DNA of 64,000 nucleotides from Candidatus Lachnoclostridium avicola (GCA_019114465.1 DXFM01000027.1:62001-126000); one strand, 5' to 3'. Counted from the stretch's first letter, positions 27,745 through 36,704 are shown. The notes: generated by a model from the sequence alone, not told the origin. Translations and numbers: made by a program.

Positions 27745-28695
27745 ATGGAATATATTACAGAGATTTTAGGCATTTCAGTGATTCGCACAGAATGGCGGCA
27801 GCAAAGCAGGCTTCCTTTTTTCCTTAATGAAAAATATTATTTTGAACAGGTAAAACTCGGAAAAACAGTATGTCTGTTTTTACATCCACAGGAAGAATTG
27901 GATACTGTGAATTCACTAAAAAAGCATTTAAGACGTATTGGTGAAATCTGTGAATTACCAATGGTACTGGAAATGCCACGGCTTACCAGTCAGCGGCGAA
28001 AGACATTAATTGAGGCACGAATACCATTTGTTATACCTGGAAAACAGCTATATCTTCCCTTTCTGGGGACAATGCTCACAGAAAAGTGCGACGCAGAGTT
28101 AACGGGAGTGATGTTGGATAAATTACAGCCATCCGCTCAGCAACTGCTATTTGCTATGATACTTAGTGGGTGTGAGCCTATGTTACTATCACCTCTTTCC
28201 AAAAGGTTTGGGGTTACAGCTATGACGATAACTCGTGCAGCTGATCAATTGTGCAGAACCAATTTGATAAAAAAAGTTGGAACCGGCATCGGAGCAAAGA
28301 AAATGCTTGTAACAGAATGTACACCCAAAGAACTGTATCAGGAGATGCAGCCATATCTGATCCAACCGGTTCGAAAGACTGTATATATTTCTAAGGAGGA
28401 GGTGCAGCCGGAAATGTTTTCTGCAGGACTTTCAGCACTTTCCGATATGAGTATGCTGAATCCGCCGACTATTCAAACTTGGGGTACACTGAAATTATCT
28501 TTAGAAAAAGATTCTTACACAAGCAGTCTATTGGATTCGGACAGACAATGTGCCCTGCAGATTTGGAAATATGATCCCCGAAATATCAGCCAGACGGAGA
28601 TGGTCGATGTCTTATCACTGGCATTGAGTCTGGCAGAGGATGAAGATGAACGTACCCGGCAATGTCTGGAAGAATTAACAGAAAGGATATGGTAA
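27745..28695 (+). CDS. Winged-helix protein, likely antitoxin/regulator partner
   Basis: A 316-residue protein I do not recognise by name. Residues 1-115 form an alpha/beta domain with TVCLFLHPQEELDTV and a conserved-looking PFVIPGKQLYLPFLG. Residues 125-190 look like a MarR-type winged helix (LSPLSKRFGVTAMTITRAAD). The C-terminal third is unknown. It starts after a strong promoter but lacks a good Shine-Dalgarno. It is followed four bases later by a nucleotidyltransferase gene, the order seen in AbiEi/AbiEii-type toxin-antitoxin pairs; I infer a similar role. It is AT-rich compared with neighbours, and intact. Confidence 0.6.
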   Translation: MEYITEILGISVIRTEWRQQSRLPFFLNEKYYFEQVKLGKTVCLFLHPQEELDTVNSLKKHLRRIGEICELPMVLEMPRLTSQRRKTLIEARIPFVIPGKQLYLPFLGTMLTEKCDAELTGVMLDKLQPSAQQLLFAMILSGCEPMLLSPLSKRFGVTAMTITRAADQLCRTNLIKKVGTGIGAKKMLVTECTPKELYQEMQPYLIQPVRKTVYISKEEVQPEMFSAGLSALSDMSMLNPPTIQTWGTLKLSLEKDSYTSSLLDSDRQCALQIWKYDPRNISQTEMVDVLSLALSLAEDEDERTRQCLEELTERIW

Positions 28696-28699
28696 GCAC

Positions 28700-29461
28700 A
28701 TGGTAACAGGATTAGAAAGTTTTCGGCGGTGGTTTGCGGAGTATACCGACCAGTATACAATTATTGGCGGAACCGCATGCGACCTTCTGATGAGCGAGGA
28801 TGGTCTGGAGTTTCGGGCAACACGAGATATTGATATGGTTCTGATCGTGGAAAGCCTGACTCCGGAATTTGGACGCAGATTTTGGGAGTATGTAAATGCG
28901 GCAGATTATGAACACAGGAATAAAAGCACAGGAGAACCGCAGTTTTACCGCTTTTCGAAGCCATCCAGCCAGGATTATCCCTATATGATTGAGTTATTCT
29001 CTGGGCGCGTCGATGCAATCGAACTTCCAGAAGATGCAGTCTTGACACCTCTTCCATTGGATGATGAGATATCCAGTTTATCAGCCATTTTGATGGATTC
29101 TGACTATTATCAGTTCCTTCAGGAAGGAAAAGTCGTGCTGAATGATATACCGATTCTAGATGCTGGCTATCTGATCCCCTTCAAAGCGAAAGCGTGGCTG
29201 GATCTGACAGAACGAAAGGAACAAGGAGAGCATGTTGACAGTAAAAATATCCGTAAACACAAAAACGATGTATTCCGTTTGAGTATTTTATTGACGCCTG
29301 ACACCAAGGTGATACCACCATCTTCAATTCAAAGGGATTTAGAGACATTCTTTTCAGCTATGGAGAAGGAAACGGTTGATCTGAAATCGTTTGGTATACG
29401 AAGCCAGGGGCTGAAAGAGATTATTCAGAAAATGAAATTGATTTATGGGCTGATAAAATAA
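28700..29461 (+). CDS. AbiEii-like nucleotidyltransferase, probable toxin
   Basis: A 253-residue protein. Its N-terminus has the nucleotidyltransferase signature: IIGGTACDLL (residues 18-27), then RATRDIDMVLIV with the two metal-binding aspartates, about 20 residues apart, as in AbiEii, MNT and related toxins. The middle contains a helix with PFKAKAWLDLTERKEQG, where AbiEii-like proteins have a conserved lysine. It starts four bases after the winged-helix gene behind AGAAAGGA. Function inferred: transfer of nucleotides to tRNA or protein in a toxin-antitoxin or phage-defence setting. Confidence 0.7.
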   Translation: MVTGLESFRRWFAEYTDQYTIIGGTACDLLMSEDGLEFRATRDIDMVLIVESLTPEFGRRFWEYVNAADYEHRNKSTGEPQFYRFSKPSSQDYPYMIELFSGRVDAIELPEDAVLTPLPLDDEISSLSAILMDSDYYQFLQEGKVVLNDIPILDAGYLIPFKAKAWLDLTERKEQGEHVDSKNIRKHKNDVFRLSILLTPDTKVIPPSSIQRDLETFFSAMEKETVDLKSFGIRSQGLKEIIQKMKLIYGLIK

Positions 29462-29577
29462 TCATACTTCCCAGGCATACTCCACCATGCAAACTAAGCA
29501 TTTGCCTATGGACTCCTCCAGTTATACAATAAATTCAGACAAAAAAGAAATTGCATTTCAAACAGGAGGCATTACAC

Positions 29578-29856
29578 ATGGATACAGAGAAAATGAAACA
29601 GGACTTAGGCGGCGGAAACGTATTTGAGGTCGGCGAGCCGAACACAGCATTCGCCCAGTATTTCATCGGACAGAGCTATCTGAAGATGCTTACTGCAGAG
29701 AGAGTCGGAATAGGCAACGTGACTTTTGAGCCGGGATGCCGCAACAACTGGCACATTCATCACAAGGGCGGCCAGATCCTGCTGGTGACCGGCGGAAGGA
29801 GCTTCCAATGAATGGCTGGAGGTAGTGGAGGACGAGGAGTACAGCAAACTGCCGTA
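29578..29856 (+). pseudogene. Cupin gene with internal deletion
   Basis: The N-terminal 74 codons encode a cupin, MDTEKMKQDLGGGNVF to HIHHKGGQILLVTGG, with the metal-binding H-x-H pair. Just after GGR the frame shifts: it stops at 29811, while the next frame gives ASNEWLEVVEDEEYSKLP and a proper stop at 29856, the expected end of this protein. About 60 middle codons, including the second cupin motif, are missing. The start has an AGGAGG ribosome site. Relatives are small cupins often next to CMD proteins. Confidence 0.75.
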
Positions 29857-29873
29857 GGCACAGGGAGGAATGT

Positions 29874-30500
29874 ATGATCATTTATCGCAGCTTTGCGCCG
29901 GAGGACATTCCGGCGCTGGCGGAGATTGTGGGGGAGACCTGGAATTTCCGCCGTATGTGCCGCAGAGGAGAAGATCCGGCCGTCATGGCTCTGGATTACC
30001 TGAAGGGCTGCCTGGCAGAGTCCACGGCGGCGTTTGTGGCGGAGGAAGATGGAAAAGCGGCGGGCCTGATCTCAGTCAGGGCGGAGAAGAAGACACTTCC
30101 CCGCCTGTTTTTGTCTGAGAAACGGGAGGAGGCGGACGGCGCGTCCCCATCTTCCGAAAGTTCCGGCGTCCGCCGGATGCGGGAGTATGAGGCCAGATGT
30201 CTGGGACTGAGACGGCAGGCGGAGGAGGCCGGCATGAAGTTTGACGGGGAGCTGACTCTCTTTGCTGTGAGGCCAAAGATGCGGGGCCGGGGAGCAGGGC
30301 GGGAGCTGTACCGGAGAGCTCTGGATTACTTAAAGGAGGAAGGCTGCCGCCGTTTTTTTCTGTACACGGACAGCAGCTGCACCTACCAGTTTTACGATGC
30401 CAGAGGTCTGGCCTGCCTGGGACGGACGGCCATGCCTCCGGCGGATGGCAGCAGCCGGGAATTTGTGATTTTTCTCTACGGAAATACAGATTTGTTGTAA
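29874..30500 (+). CDS. GNAT-family N-acetyltransferase
   Basis: A 208-residue acetyltransferase. The start IIYRSFAPEDIPALAEIV is a typical GNAT strand-helix; the acetyl-CoA motif A is LFAVRPKMRGRGAGRELY near residue 125-142, with the later segment FLYTDSSCTYQFYDARGLAC. An insert of about 50 residues (60-110) is rich in charged residues. Substrate unknown. The RBS is AGGGAGG. Base composition is back to the host average. Confidence 0.82.
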   Translation: MIIYRSFAPEDIPALAEIVGETWNFRRMCRRGEDPAVMALDYLKGCLAESTAAFVAEEDGKAAGLISVRAEKKTLPRLFLSEKREEADGASPSSESSGVRRMREYEARCLGLRRQAEEAGMKFDGELTLFAVRPKMRGRGAGRELYRRALDYLKEEGCRRFFLYTDSSCTYQFYDARGLACLGRTAMPPADGSSREFVIFLYGNTDLL

Positions 30501-30509
30501 TTCCAACAG
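30492..30509. promoter_or_regulatory. Possible Rex (redox) operator upstream of hcp
   Basis: TTGTTGTAATTCCAACAG is an 18-base imperfect palindrome (seven of nine pairs) resembling the Rex consensus TTGTTAA-N4-TTAACAA. It overlaps the stop codon of the acetyltransferase and lies 20 bases upstream of a TATAGT (30530-30535), the likely hcp -10. Confidence 0.4.
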
Positions 30510-30588
30510 AATCTCTTTTCCTTTTCTGTTATAGTAGGGCCATCGCAGGGAAGAAATCACCTGCCGCAGGAAAGGAGAATTCACAGAG

Positions 30589-32229
30589 ATGAAAGATTAT
30601 CATATGTTTTGCAGACAGTGTCAGGAGACGGCAGGGTGCACCGGCTGCACCGTATCCGGAGTCTGCGGAAAGAAGCCGGCGACGGCAGCCCTTCAGGACG
30701 GGCTGATGTACTCCGTCACAGGGCTGGCGGAGCTTCTGACCATGGTGCGGGAGCAGGGACTTCCGGTGGAGGAGAGGCTCAATGATCTGGTGGCGGAGGA
30801 CCTGTTTATCACCATCACCAATGCCAACTTTGACGATGATAGGATCCGGCAGCAGATTTTGATGACCCAGAGAGAAAAGGCCGGGCTGACCGAATCCTGC
30901 CCGGAGCTGGCGGCCGCGGCGAAGGCGGAAGCCCTGTCCCCCGCAGCCCGGTGGACGGCGGAGGAAGTTGCCCATCCGGCCATGGGGCTTCTCACGGGAG
31001 AAGATGAGGACGTGCGCAGCCTGCGGGAGCTGATTGTCTACGGCTTAAAGGGAATGGCAGCCTACCGGAAGCACGCCGGAGCCCTGGGATACAGGGAGGA
31101 GAGCCTGGATGCCTTTTTGCAGAGGGCGCTGGCGGCCGCGGCCAAATCCCAGAGCGCGGAGGAGCTTACCGCCCTGGCTCTGGAGACGGGAAAGTACGGA
31201 GTGGAGGCCATGGCCCTTTTAGACCGGGCCAACACGGAGACCTACGGAAATCCGGAGATCACAAAGGTGGACATCGGAGTGGGAAATCGTCCGGGTATCC
31301 TGGTTTCCGGCCACGACCTGCGGGATCTGGAACAGCTTCTGGAGCAGACGGAAGGGACTGGGGTGGATGTGTACACCCACTCGGAAATGCTTCCGGCCCA
31401 CTATTATCCTGCCTTCAAAAAGTACACTCATTTCGCGGGAAATTACGGGAACGCCTGGTGGAAGCAGAGGGAGGAGTTTGAGGCCTTCCACGGACCGGTG
31501 CTTCTCACCACCAACTGTCTGGTGCCGCCATTGGAAAGCTATAAGGACCGGGTTTATACCACCGGAGCAGCAGGTTTTCCCGGATGCCGCCACATTTCCG
31601 AAGGTCCGGACGGAAGAAAGGATTTTTCTGAGCTGATCCGGAAAGCTCAGGTGAGCGCTCCGCCGAAAGAGCTGGAGAGAGGAACCATCACCGGTGGATT
31701 TGCCCACAGCCAGGTGTTTGCCCTGGCAGATCAGGTGGTGGAGGCGGTGAAATCGGGAGCCATCCGGAAATTCGTGGTGATGGCCGGATGCGACGGAAGG
31801 AGCCGGTCCAGAGAGTATTACACAGAATTTGCGAAGGCGCTGCCGAAGGATACGGTGATTCTGACGGCGGGCTGCGCCAAATACCGTTATAACAAGCTGG
31901 ATCTGGGAGATATCGGCGGCATTCCCAGAGTGCTGGACGCCGGCCAGTGCAACGATTCCTACTCCCTGGCCCTCATCGCCCTGAAATTAAAGGAGATTTT
32001 CGGGCTGGAGGATGTGAATGACCTGCCCATCGTCTACAACATCGCCTGGTACGAGCAGAAAGCGGTGATCGTCCTTCTGGCTCTCCTTTCTCTGGGGGTA
32101 AAGAACATCCACTTAGGCCCCACTCTGCCGGCATTCCTGTCCCCCAATGTGGCGAAGCTTCTGACGGAACAGTTCGGTATAGGAGGAATTACCACGGTGG
32201 ACGAGGACTTGAAGCTGTTCTTCTCATGA
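30589..32229 (+). CDS. hcp: Hydroxylamine reductase / hybrid-cluster protein
   Basis: A 546-residue anaerobic iron-sulfur protein. The N-terminal cluster ligands are in [15 protein letters not shown] and GVCGK (C-x2-C...C...C spacing of class I/II Hcp). Hybrid-cluster ligands occur in [62 protein letters not shown] and the downstream glutamate in IAWYEQKAV. It reduces nitric oxide or hydroxylamine in nitrosative-stress defence. Length and motifs are complete. It has its own promoter region, and no Hcr partner is adjacent. Confidence 0.95.
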   Translation: MKDYHMFCRQCQETAGCTGCTVSGVCGKKPATAALQDGLMYSVTGLAELLTMVREQGLPVEERLNDLVAEDLFITITNANFDDDRIRQQILMTQREKAGLTESCPELAAAAKAEALSPAARWTAEEVAHPAMGLLTGEDEDVRSLRELIVYGLKGMAAYRKHAGALGYREESLDAFLQRALAAAAKSQSAEELTALALETGKYGVEAMALLDRANTETYGNPEITKVDIGVGNRPGILVSGHDLRDLEQLLEQTEGTGVDVYTHSEMLPAHYYPAFKKYTHFAGNYGNAWWKQREEFEAFHGPVLLTTNCLVPPLESYKDRVYTTGAAGFPGCRHISEGPDGRKDFSELIRKAQVSAPPKELERGTITGGFAHSQVFALADQVVEAVKSGAIRKFVVMAGCDGRSRSREYYTEFAKALPKDTVILTAGCAKYRYNKLDLGDIGGIPRVLDAGQCNDSYSLALIALKLKEIFGLEDVNDLPIVYNIAWYEQKAVIVLLALLSLGVKNIHLGPTLPAFLSPNVAKLLTEQFGIGGITTVDEDLKLFFS

Positions 32230-32237
32230 CGGCGGTC

Positions 32238-32266
32238 TTGCAATTTACCGCAAATCGTAGTATACT
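32238..32266 (+). promoter_or_regulatory. Promoter of the osmolyte-transport operon
   Basis: TTGCAA, 17 bases, TATACT; it lies just after the hcp stop and about 20 bases before the riboswitch. Confidence 0.75.
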
Positions 32267-32284
32267 GGAAGACAGCAGAAATCA

Positions 32285-32422
32285 ATACAGAACGTCGAGT
32301 GCCGGCACGCCGGCAGCGGGAGACCCAATTTTCAGGGGTGAATTCACAGATGTGATAGAGAACCTTCTTTCTCGAACCCGTCAGCTAATTCCGTAGACAT
32401 GGAAGGATTCCGTATGAGCGAA
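32285..32422 (+). promoter_or_regulatory. c-di-AMP riboswitch (ydaO/yuaA type)
   Basis: The conserved blocks of the ydaO/yuaA aptamer are present in order: GCGGGAGACCCAATTTTC, AGGGGTGAATTC, then CGAACCCGTCAGCTAATTCC and CGTAGAC. The first and last helices can pair. With a terminator 35 bases downstream, this is an off-switch: bound c-di-AMP would end transcription. It precedes a compatible-solute transporter, the classic target of this riboswitch. Confidence 0.88.
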
Positions 32423-32457
32423 ATACGTTTATTTGCCATGCTTATTACAAATCTTTT

Positions 32458-32490
32458 ACCGTCTGTTTGATACAGGCGGTTTTCTTTTTT
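32458..32490 (+). terminator. Riboswitch expression-platform terminator
   Basis: ACCGTCTG pairs with CAGGCGGT (wobble included) around TTTGATA, followed by TTTCTTTTTT. Located between the aptamer and the transporter gene. Confidence 0.8.
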
Positions 32491-32564
32491 CTGTATTGTA
32501 CCGGCTTCGCGGGGCGGTTTTTTTCCAGATTCCGCGGATTTCGTACAGGAGGTGTCTGACAGGT

Positions 32565-33692
32565 ATGATCCAATTCAAAAACGTATCAAAAGTATTTCAT
32601 GGACAAACGATTATTGACGATATCAGCTTTGTGATTGAGGATGGGGAGTTCGTGGTCCTGCTGGGAGAGAGTGGCTGCGGAAAGACCACCACCTTAAAAA
32701 TGATCAACAAGCTGATTTCCCCCAGTTCCGGCACGGTGGAAATCAACGGCCAGGACATTGGAGACGCAGATCCCATCGCCCTGCGGCGGAGAATGGGGTA
32801 CGTGATCCAGCAGATCGGACTATTTCCCCATATGACCGTTAGGGAAAACATTGAGATCATCGCGAAAATGAACAACAAGGACAAGGGGCGGCTGGAGCAG
32901 AATGCCAGGCGGCTGATGGAGATGGTAAATCTGGATCCGGATCAGTTTCTGGACGCCTATCCTTCGGAAATGTCCGGCGGACAGCAGCAGAGAGCCGGAG
33001 TGGTTCGGGCATTTATGACAGATCCGGAGATTATTCTCATGGATGAGCCGTTTTCCGCCCTGGATCCCATTACCAGGACCCAGATCCAGAACGCTCTCAT
33101 TGACATGCAGACGGCTTTAAAACGGACCATCGTGTTTGTGACCCACGACATGGATGAGGCCATCCGCCTGGCGGATCGGATCTGCATCATGGACAAGGGA
33201 AAAATCGTCCAGTTCGACACGCCGGAGAACATTCTGAAATATCCGGCCAACGATTTCGTCCGGAATTTCATCGGGCCGAAGCGGATCTGGACTTCCCCGG
33301 AGTTCATCCGCACCAGGGACATTATGATCTCCGACCCGGTGTGCTGCCATCCGAAGCTCCCGGCCTTCAAGTGTATTGAGCTCATGGGACGCAAGCGGGT
33401 GGACACCCTGATGGTGACCGATCAGTACAAGCGGATATACGGGGTACTGTTTGCCGAATCCCTCATCGGGATTCAGGATTTAAAGAAGCCGGCGGAGGAG
33501 CTGATGGATCAGCAGTTCACCTCTGTGCCGCCGGACAGCTCCATTGTGGACCTGCTGACTCTGTTTGACGAAAAGCATCTGTCCACCCTTCCGGTGGTGG
33601 ACAGTCAGGGAATCATCGAAGGCCTGATTACCAGGAGTACCCTGGTCAACACGCTGAGCAGACAGTTTATTCAGGAAAAGAAGGAGGCGTAG
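32565..33692 (+). CDS. opuCA: Glycine betaine/carnitine/choline ABC transporter ATPase with CBS domains
   Basis: A 375-residue ATPase of the ProV/OpuCA type. Walker A is GESGCGKTT (about 36-44), signature MSGGQQQRAGVVRA, Walker B ILMDEPFSALDP. The C-terminal 120 residues are two CBS domains (DPVCCHPKLPAFKCIELM and STLPVVDSQGIIEGLITRS), which bind c-di-AMP or sense ionic strength in OpuC-type systems. The longer frame from 32433 passes through the terminator and is rejected. AGGAGG lies 12 bases before ATG. It is coupled to the next gene with three bases between. Confidence 0.93.
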   Translation: MIQFKNVSKVFHGQTIIDDISFVIEDGEFVVLLGESGCGKTTTLKMINKLISPSSGTVEINGQDIGDADPIALRRRMGYVIQQIGLFPHMTVRENIEIIAKMNNKDKGRLEQNARRLMEMVNLDPDQFLDAYPSEMSGGQQQRAGVVRAFMTDPEIILMDEPFSALDPITRTQIQNALIDMQTALKRTIVFVTHDMDEAIRLADRICIMDKGKIVQFDTPENILKYPANDFVRNFIGPKRIWTSPEFIRTRDIMISDPVCCHPKLPAFKCIELMGRKRVDTLMVTDQYKRIYGVLFAESLIGIQDLKKPAEELMDQQFTSVPPDSSIVDLLTLFDEKHLSTLPVVDSQGIIEGLITRSTLVNTLSRQFIQEKKEA

Positions 33693-33695
33693 GGT

Positions 33696-35273
33696 ATGAT
33701 CCGGGATTTAATCAATTATTTTATGACATCTGGGGACGAGGTATTGGCCCTGCTCATGGAACATATTCAGCTGACCACCCTGGCTCTTCTGGCCGCCATT
33801 GCCATCGGAATTCCCCTGGGAATCCTGATTTCCTATATAAAGCCGGCCAGCAAGCCGGTTCTGGCCTTCGCCAACCTGGTGCAGGCCATTCCCAGCATGG
33901 CCCTTCTGGGACTGGCCATTCCTGTTCTGGGCATCGGGATGAAGCCGGCGGTGTTCCTGGTGGTGATCTATTCCCTTCTGCCCATCATCAAAAATACATA
34001 TGCGGGCCTGATGAATATCAGCCCCCAGATGCTGGAGGCGGCGGAAGGCATCGGACTCACCAAGAGACAGATTCTTTTTAAGGTGCGGATTCCCATGGCC
34101 CTTCCGGTGATCATGACCGGCGTGCGGATCTCCGCCGTCTCCGCCGTGGGCCTGATGACTCTGGCGGCTTACGTGGGCGGAGGCGGTCTGGGAGATCTGG
34201 TGTTTTCCGGCATCCGCCTGGTGAACAATGTGAAAATTCTGGCCGGCGCCATTCCCGCCTGTATCCTGGCGCTTCTGGTGGACCGGATCTTTGCCGCCGT
34301 GGAAGTGCTGGTGACTCCCATCAGTCTCCTTCCCGGGAACAATAAGCAGGAGAAAAAGAAGCGAAAAGGCCGGGAGAAGCTGGTGGCCGGCGTCGCTGTG
34401 GTACTGGTGGCCGCCCTCATCGGAGTGACTCTGTTCCAGCCGGCGAAAAAGAGCGATCTGCGCATTGCCAGCATGGATTTTTCGGAAAATGAGATCCTGG
34501 CCTACATGCTCTCCGAGGCCATTGAGACGAAAACGGGACTCTCCGTGGACACCGTTCTGGATCTGGGCGGTTCCTCCGTGTGCGTCACCGCCATCAACAG
34601 CGGGGAGATCGACGGCTACATTGAATACACGGGAACCATATACGTGAGCATCCTGGACCAGCCGGCCATCTCAGACGTGGAGAAGGTGTATGAGGAGTCC
34701 AAAGCGGGCATGATGGAACTGTACGGGCTGGAGGTGTTGAATTCTCTCAATGTGAACAATACCTACACCCTGTCCACCACGAAGGAGATCGCGGAAAAGT
34801 ACGGCTTAAAGACCATCAGCGATCTGAAAAAATGGAATGGCCAGCTGAGGGCCACCACCACCCTCACCTTCTTGAACCGGGAGGATGGACTTCCGGGAGT
34901 GAAATCCCTCTACGGTCTGGAATTTGCCGAGGAGACGGGAGTGGACGGGGCACCCCGGTATACAGCCCTCATGAGCGGGGAGGGAGATCTGATCGACGCC
35001 TACTCCACCGACGGCCTGCTGAAAAAATTTGATCTTGTGGTGCTGGAGGACGACAAGGGAGCTTTCCCGCCCTACTACGCCGTTCCTGTATTCCGGAGTG
35101 AGGTGATGGAGCAGTATCCGGAGATCGCCGACGTTTCCCAGGCTCTGGGAGAGGTTCTGACCACTGACCGGATGGCGGAGCTCAATTATCTGGTGGACGA
35201 GGAAGATCAGGACCCCAGGGATGTGGCCCACAACTTCCTGGCGGAATACGCGCCGGAGCTGGCGGCACAGTAG
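33696..35273 (+). CDS. Fused permease and substrate-binding protein of the osmolyte importer
   Basis: A 525-residue fusion. Residues 1-215 are the OpuCB/ProW-type permease with five or six helices and the EAA motif LEAAEGIGLTKRQILFKVRI. A basic stretch KQEKKKRKGREK and a further membrane helix (residues 228-246) lead to the external glycine-betaine-binding domain (residues 250-525), with NSGEIDGYIEYTGT and SGEGDLIDAYSTDG. No separate binding protein is needed, as in OpuABC-like and Choline-type fusions of Firmicutes. It follows the ATPase by three bases. Confidence 0.93.
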   Translation: MIRDLINYFMTSGDEVLALLMEHIQLTTLALLAAIAIGIPLGILISYIKPASKPVLAFANLVQAIPSMALLGLAIPVLGIGMKPAVFLVVIYSLLPIIKNTYAGLMNISPQMLEAAEGIGLTKRQILFKVRIPMALPVIMTGVRISAVSAVGLMTLAAYVGGGGLGDLVFSGIRLVNNVKILAGAIPACILALLVDRIFAAVEVLVTPISLLPGNNKQEKKKRKGREKLVAGVAVVLVAALIGVTLFQPAKKSDLRIASMDFSENEILAYMLSEAIETKTGLSVDTVLDLGGSSVCVTAINSGEIDGYIEYTGTIYVSILDQPAISDVEKVYEESKAGMMELYGLEVLNSLNVNNTYTLSTTKEIAEKYGLKTISDLKKWNGQLRATTTLTFLNREDGLPGVKSLYGLEFAEETGVDGAPRYTALMSGEGDLIDAYSTDGLLKKFDLVVLEDDKGAFPPYYAVPVFRSEVMEQYPEIADVSQALGEVLTTDRMAELNYLVDEEDQDPRDVAHNFLAEYAPELAAQ

Positions 35274-35357
35274 AATTGCAGCGGAAAAAACGGGGAGTTA
35301 TCATTGACTAACCTCCTGAAAAGTCCTATTCTGAAAAGAAACGAGGAGGGATGCCCG

Positions 35358-35570
35358 ATGAAATCATTGTCAGAGGCAAAGGCAGGAGAGCGGTGTGAGA
35401 TCAAATGGATGTTCGGTATCCCCGAGATTCTGGACTTTATGAGAGAGCGGGGCGTGGACGTGGGAAGCACCGTGAGCGTGATTCAGAACCGGGCGGGCAG
35501 CCTGATCATCGGCGCAGGCAGCCGGCGGATCGCCGTCAGCGGAGAGGTTGCGGCCAGGATCAAGGTGTGA
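35358..35570 (+). CDS. FeoA-domain small protein
   Basis: A 70-residue SH3-like FeoA domain (SEAKAGERCEIKWMFGIPEI start; GVDVGSTVSVIQNRAGSLII core; ending RIAVSGEVAARIKV). FeoA proteins usually help FeoB import Fe(II), but no feoB is nearby, so this may be a stand-alone regulator-like FeoA. The ATG at 35358 follows GAGGAGGG; the 18 codons upstream are not believed. Confidence 0.8.
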   Translation: MKSLSEAKAGERCEIKWMFGIPEILDFMRERGVDVGSTVSVIQNRAGSLIIGAGSRRIAVSGEVAARIKV

Positions 35571-35578
35571 GGAAATAC

Positions 35579-35607
35579 TTGACAAACCACCCCAAACTCT
35601 ATATGAT
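35579..35607 (+). promoter_or_regulatory. Sigma-A promoter of the T-box operon
   Basis: TTGACA, 17 bases, TATGAT; transcription would start near 35614, just upstream of the T-box stem I. It lies 9 bases after the FeoA-like stop codon. Confidence 0.85.
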
Positions 35608-35613
35608 AGGAAA

Positions 35614-35903
35614 GAAAAGAAACAGGCTGTGAAGAAGAGGAGTACGCCCGTATGACCCTGCAGAGAGGAACGCCCGATGGCTGGGAGGCGTCCGGGAAGG
35701 AAAGGCGGAAGGTGGCTTCGGAGCCGGGCGGTGAAAGAACCTGCCGGAAGGGGTGCCCCGGAAGGAGGTTTTAGGTAGCCGTACCCGACTGGTCCCCGTT
35801 ACCGGGCCAAAGAGATTGCCGTCCCATGGAGACGGTGAAAAAAGGTGGTACCGCGGTTTATTCGCCCTTTGCGCATAATAAGATGTGCAGAGGGCGTTTT
35901 TTT
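35614..35903 (+). promoter_or_regulatory. T-box leader with terminator
   Basis: A tRNA-sensing leader of about 290 bases. The T-box itself, AAGGTGGTACCGCGG, is at 35842-35856. Stem I features: AGTA (35641-35644), AGAGAGGAACG, and CGCCCG (35645-35650) pairing CGGGCG (35725-35730). The terminator is CGCCCTTTGCGCAT with ATGTGCAGAGGGCG, then T7 (to 35903). The specifier loop 3' side reads GTGAA-AGA-ACC. By the usual GTGAA-NNN-ACC register the codon is AGA (arginine), not a valine codon. The operon is Nudix, a small cysteine protein and valS. The register should be checked by folding. Confidence 0.9.
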
Positions 35904-35916
35904 GAAAGGAGATCAT

Positions 35917-36465
35917 ATGCTGTATAAGTTCTGCCCGGAGTGCGGGAAAAAACTGAGAATGCGGAAAATGTGGGATGAGGGAGAGGTACCCTTCTGCGAT
36001 TCCTGCGACATCGCCTGGTATGAGCATCCATCCCCCTGCATTATCACCCTGGTGATCAATGAATTTGAGGAGGCGGCTCTTCTGCGCCAGGATTACATTA
36101 TGGAAGACAACTACGTGCTGGTGGCCGGATACATCAAGCCGGGAGAGACGGCGGAGGAGACCGCCTTCCGGGAGGTGGAGGAGGAGATCGGCGTCAAGAT
36201 GGACACCATTTCCAGAGTCCGCACCTTCGCGCTGAAGGAAAAAGAGCTTCTCATGCTGGGTTTTGTGGGATTTGCCAAAAAGACGGATCTGAAGCTTTCC
36301 ACGGAGGTGGATTCCGCCCTGTGGGTTCCGGTGGATCAGGCCATGGAGAAATTAAAGGGAAGCGAGATCGCCTACCGGATCCTGGAAGCCTATCTGGCAG
36401 ATCCGGAAGGGATCAGAAGGAGCGCTCATGGAGAAAAAGAATTCCTGCCGGAAGCAGATGAGTAA
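35917..36465 (+). CDS. Nudix hydrolase with N-terminal zinc ribbon
   Basis: A 182-residue enzyme. The N-terminus has a zinc ribbon, CPECGKKLR...CDSC with C-x2-C pairs at residues 5-8 and 28-31, as in NAD diphosphatase-like proteins. The Nudix box is GYIKPGETAEETAFREVEEE then IGV, with the canonical glutamates intact. NADH pyrophosphatase or another nucleotide-diphosphate activity is plausible. It is the first gene behind the T-box leader (RBS AAAGGAG). The 3' end overlaps the next gene by 38 bases. Confidence 0.85.
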   Translation: MLYKFCPECGKKLRMRKMWDEGEVPFCDSCDIAWYEHPSPCIITLVINEFEEAALLRQDYIMEDNYVLVAGYIKPGETAEETAFREVEEEIGVKMDTISRVRTFALKEKELLMLGFVGFAKKTDLKLSTEVDSALWVPVDQAMEKLKGSEIAYRILEAYLADPEGIRRSAHGEKEFLPEADE

Positions 36466-36631
36466 CTGTGAGACCTGTGAAAACTACGTCTTCGACGAGG
36501 AATTTGAGTACTATGTCTGTGAGGCCAGCCTGGACGAGGATGAGATGGCCCGGTTTCTGGGCAGCCAGAAATTTGAGTGCCCCTACTACCGGCTGAACGA
36601 CGAGTACCGTATTGTGAGAAAGCAGATGTAG
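36428..36631 (+). CDS. Small cysteine-containing protein (DUF6472-like)
   Basis: A 67-residue protein overlapping the Nudix gene. It has [19 protein letters not shown] and later [14 protein letters not shown] and FECPYYR; cysteines at 14, 17, 30 and 50 could bind a metal. It resembles the small DUF6472 family from memory; the function is unknown. The ATG at 36428 follows AGAAGGAG, a strong site inside the Nudix gene; a later ATG at 36458 is less well placed. It is common upstream of valS in Lachnospiraceae. Confidence 0.72.
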   Translation: MEKKNSCRKQMSNCETCENYVFDEEFEYYVCEASLDEDEMARFLGSQKFECPYYRLNDEYRIVRKQM

Positions 36632-36704
36632 GCAGGGAGGGTCGCCCCGGCGGCATACCAAAATAGAGAGGAATCAAAATAGAGAGGATAAAAAGGAGAT
36701 CGCT

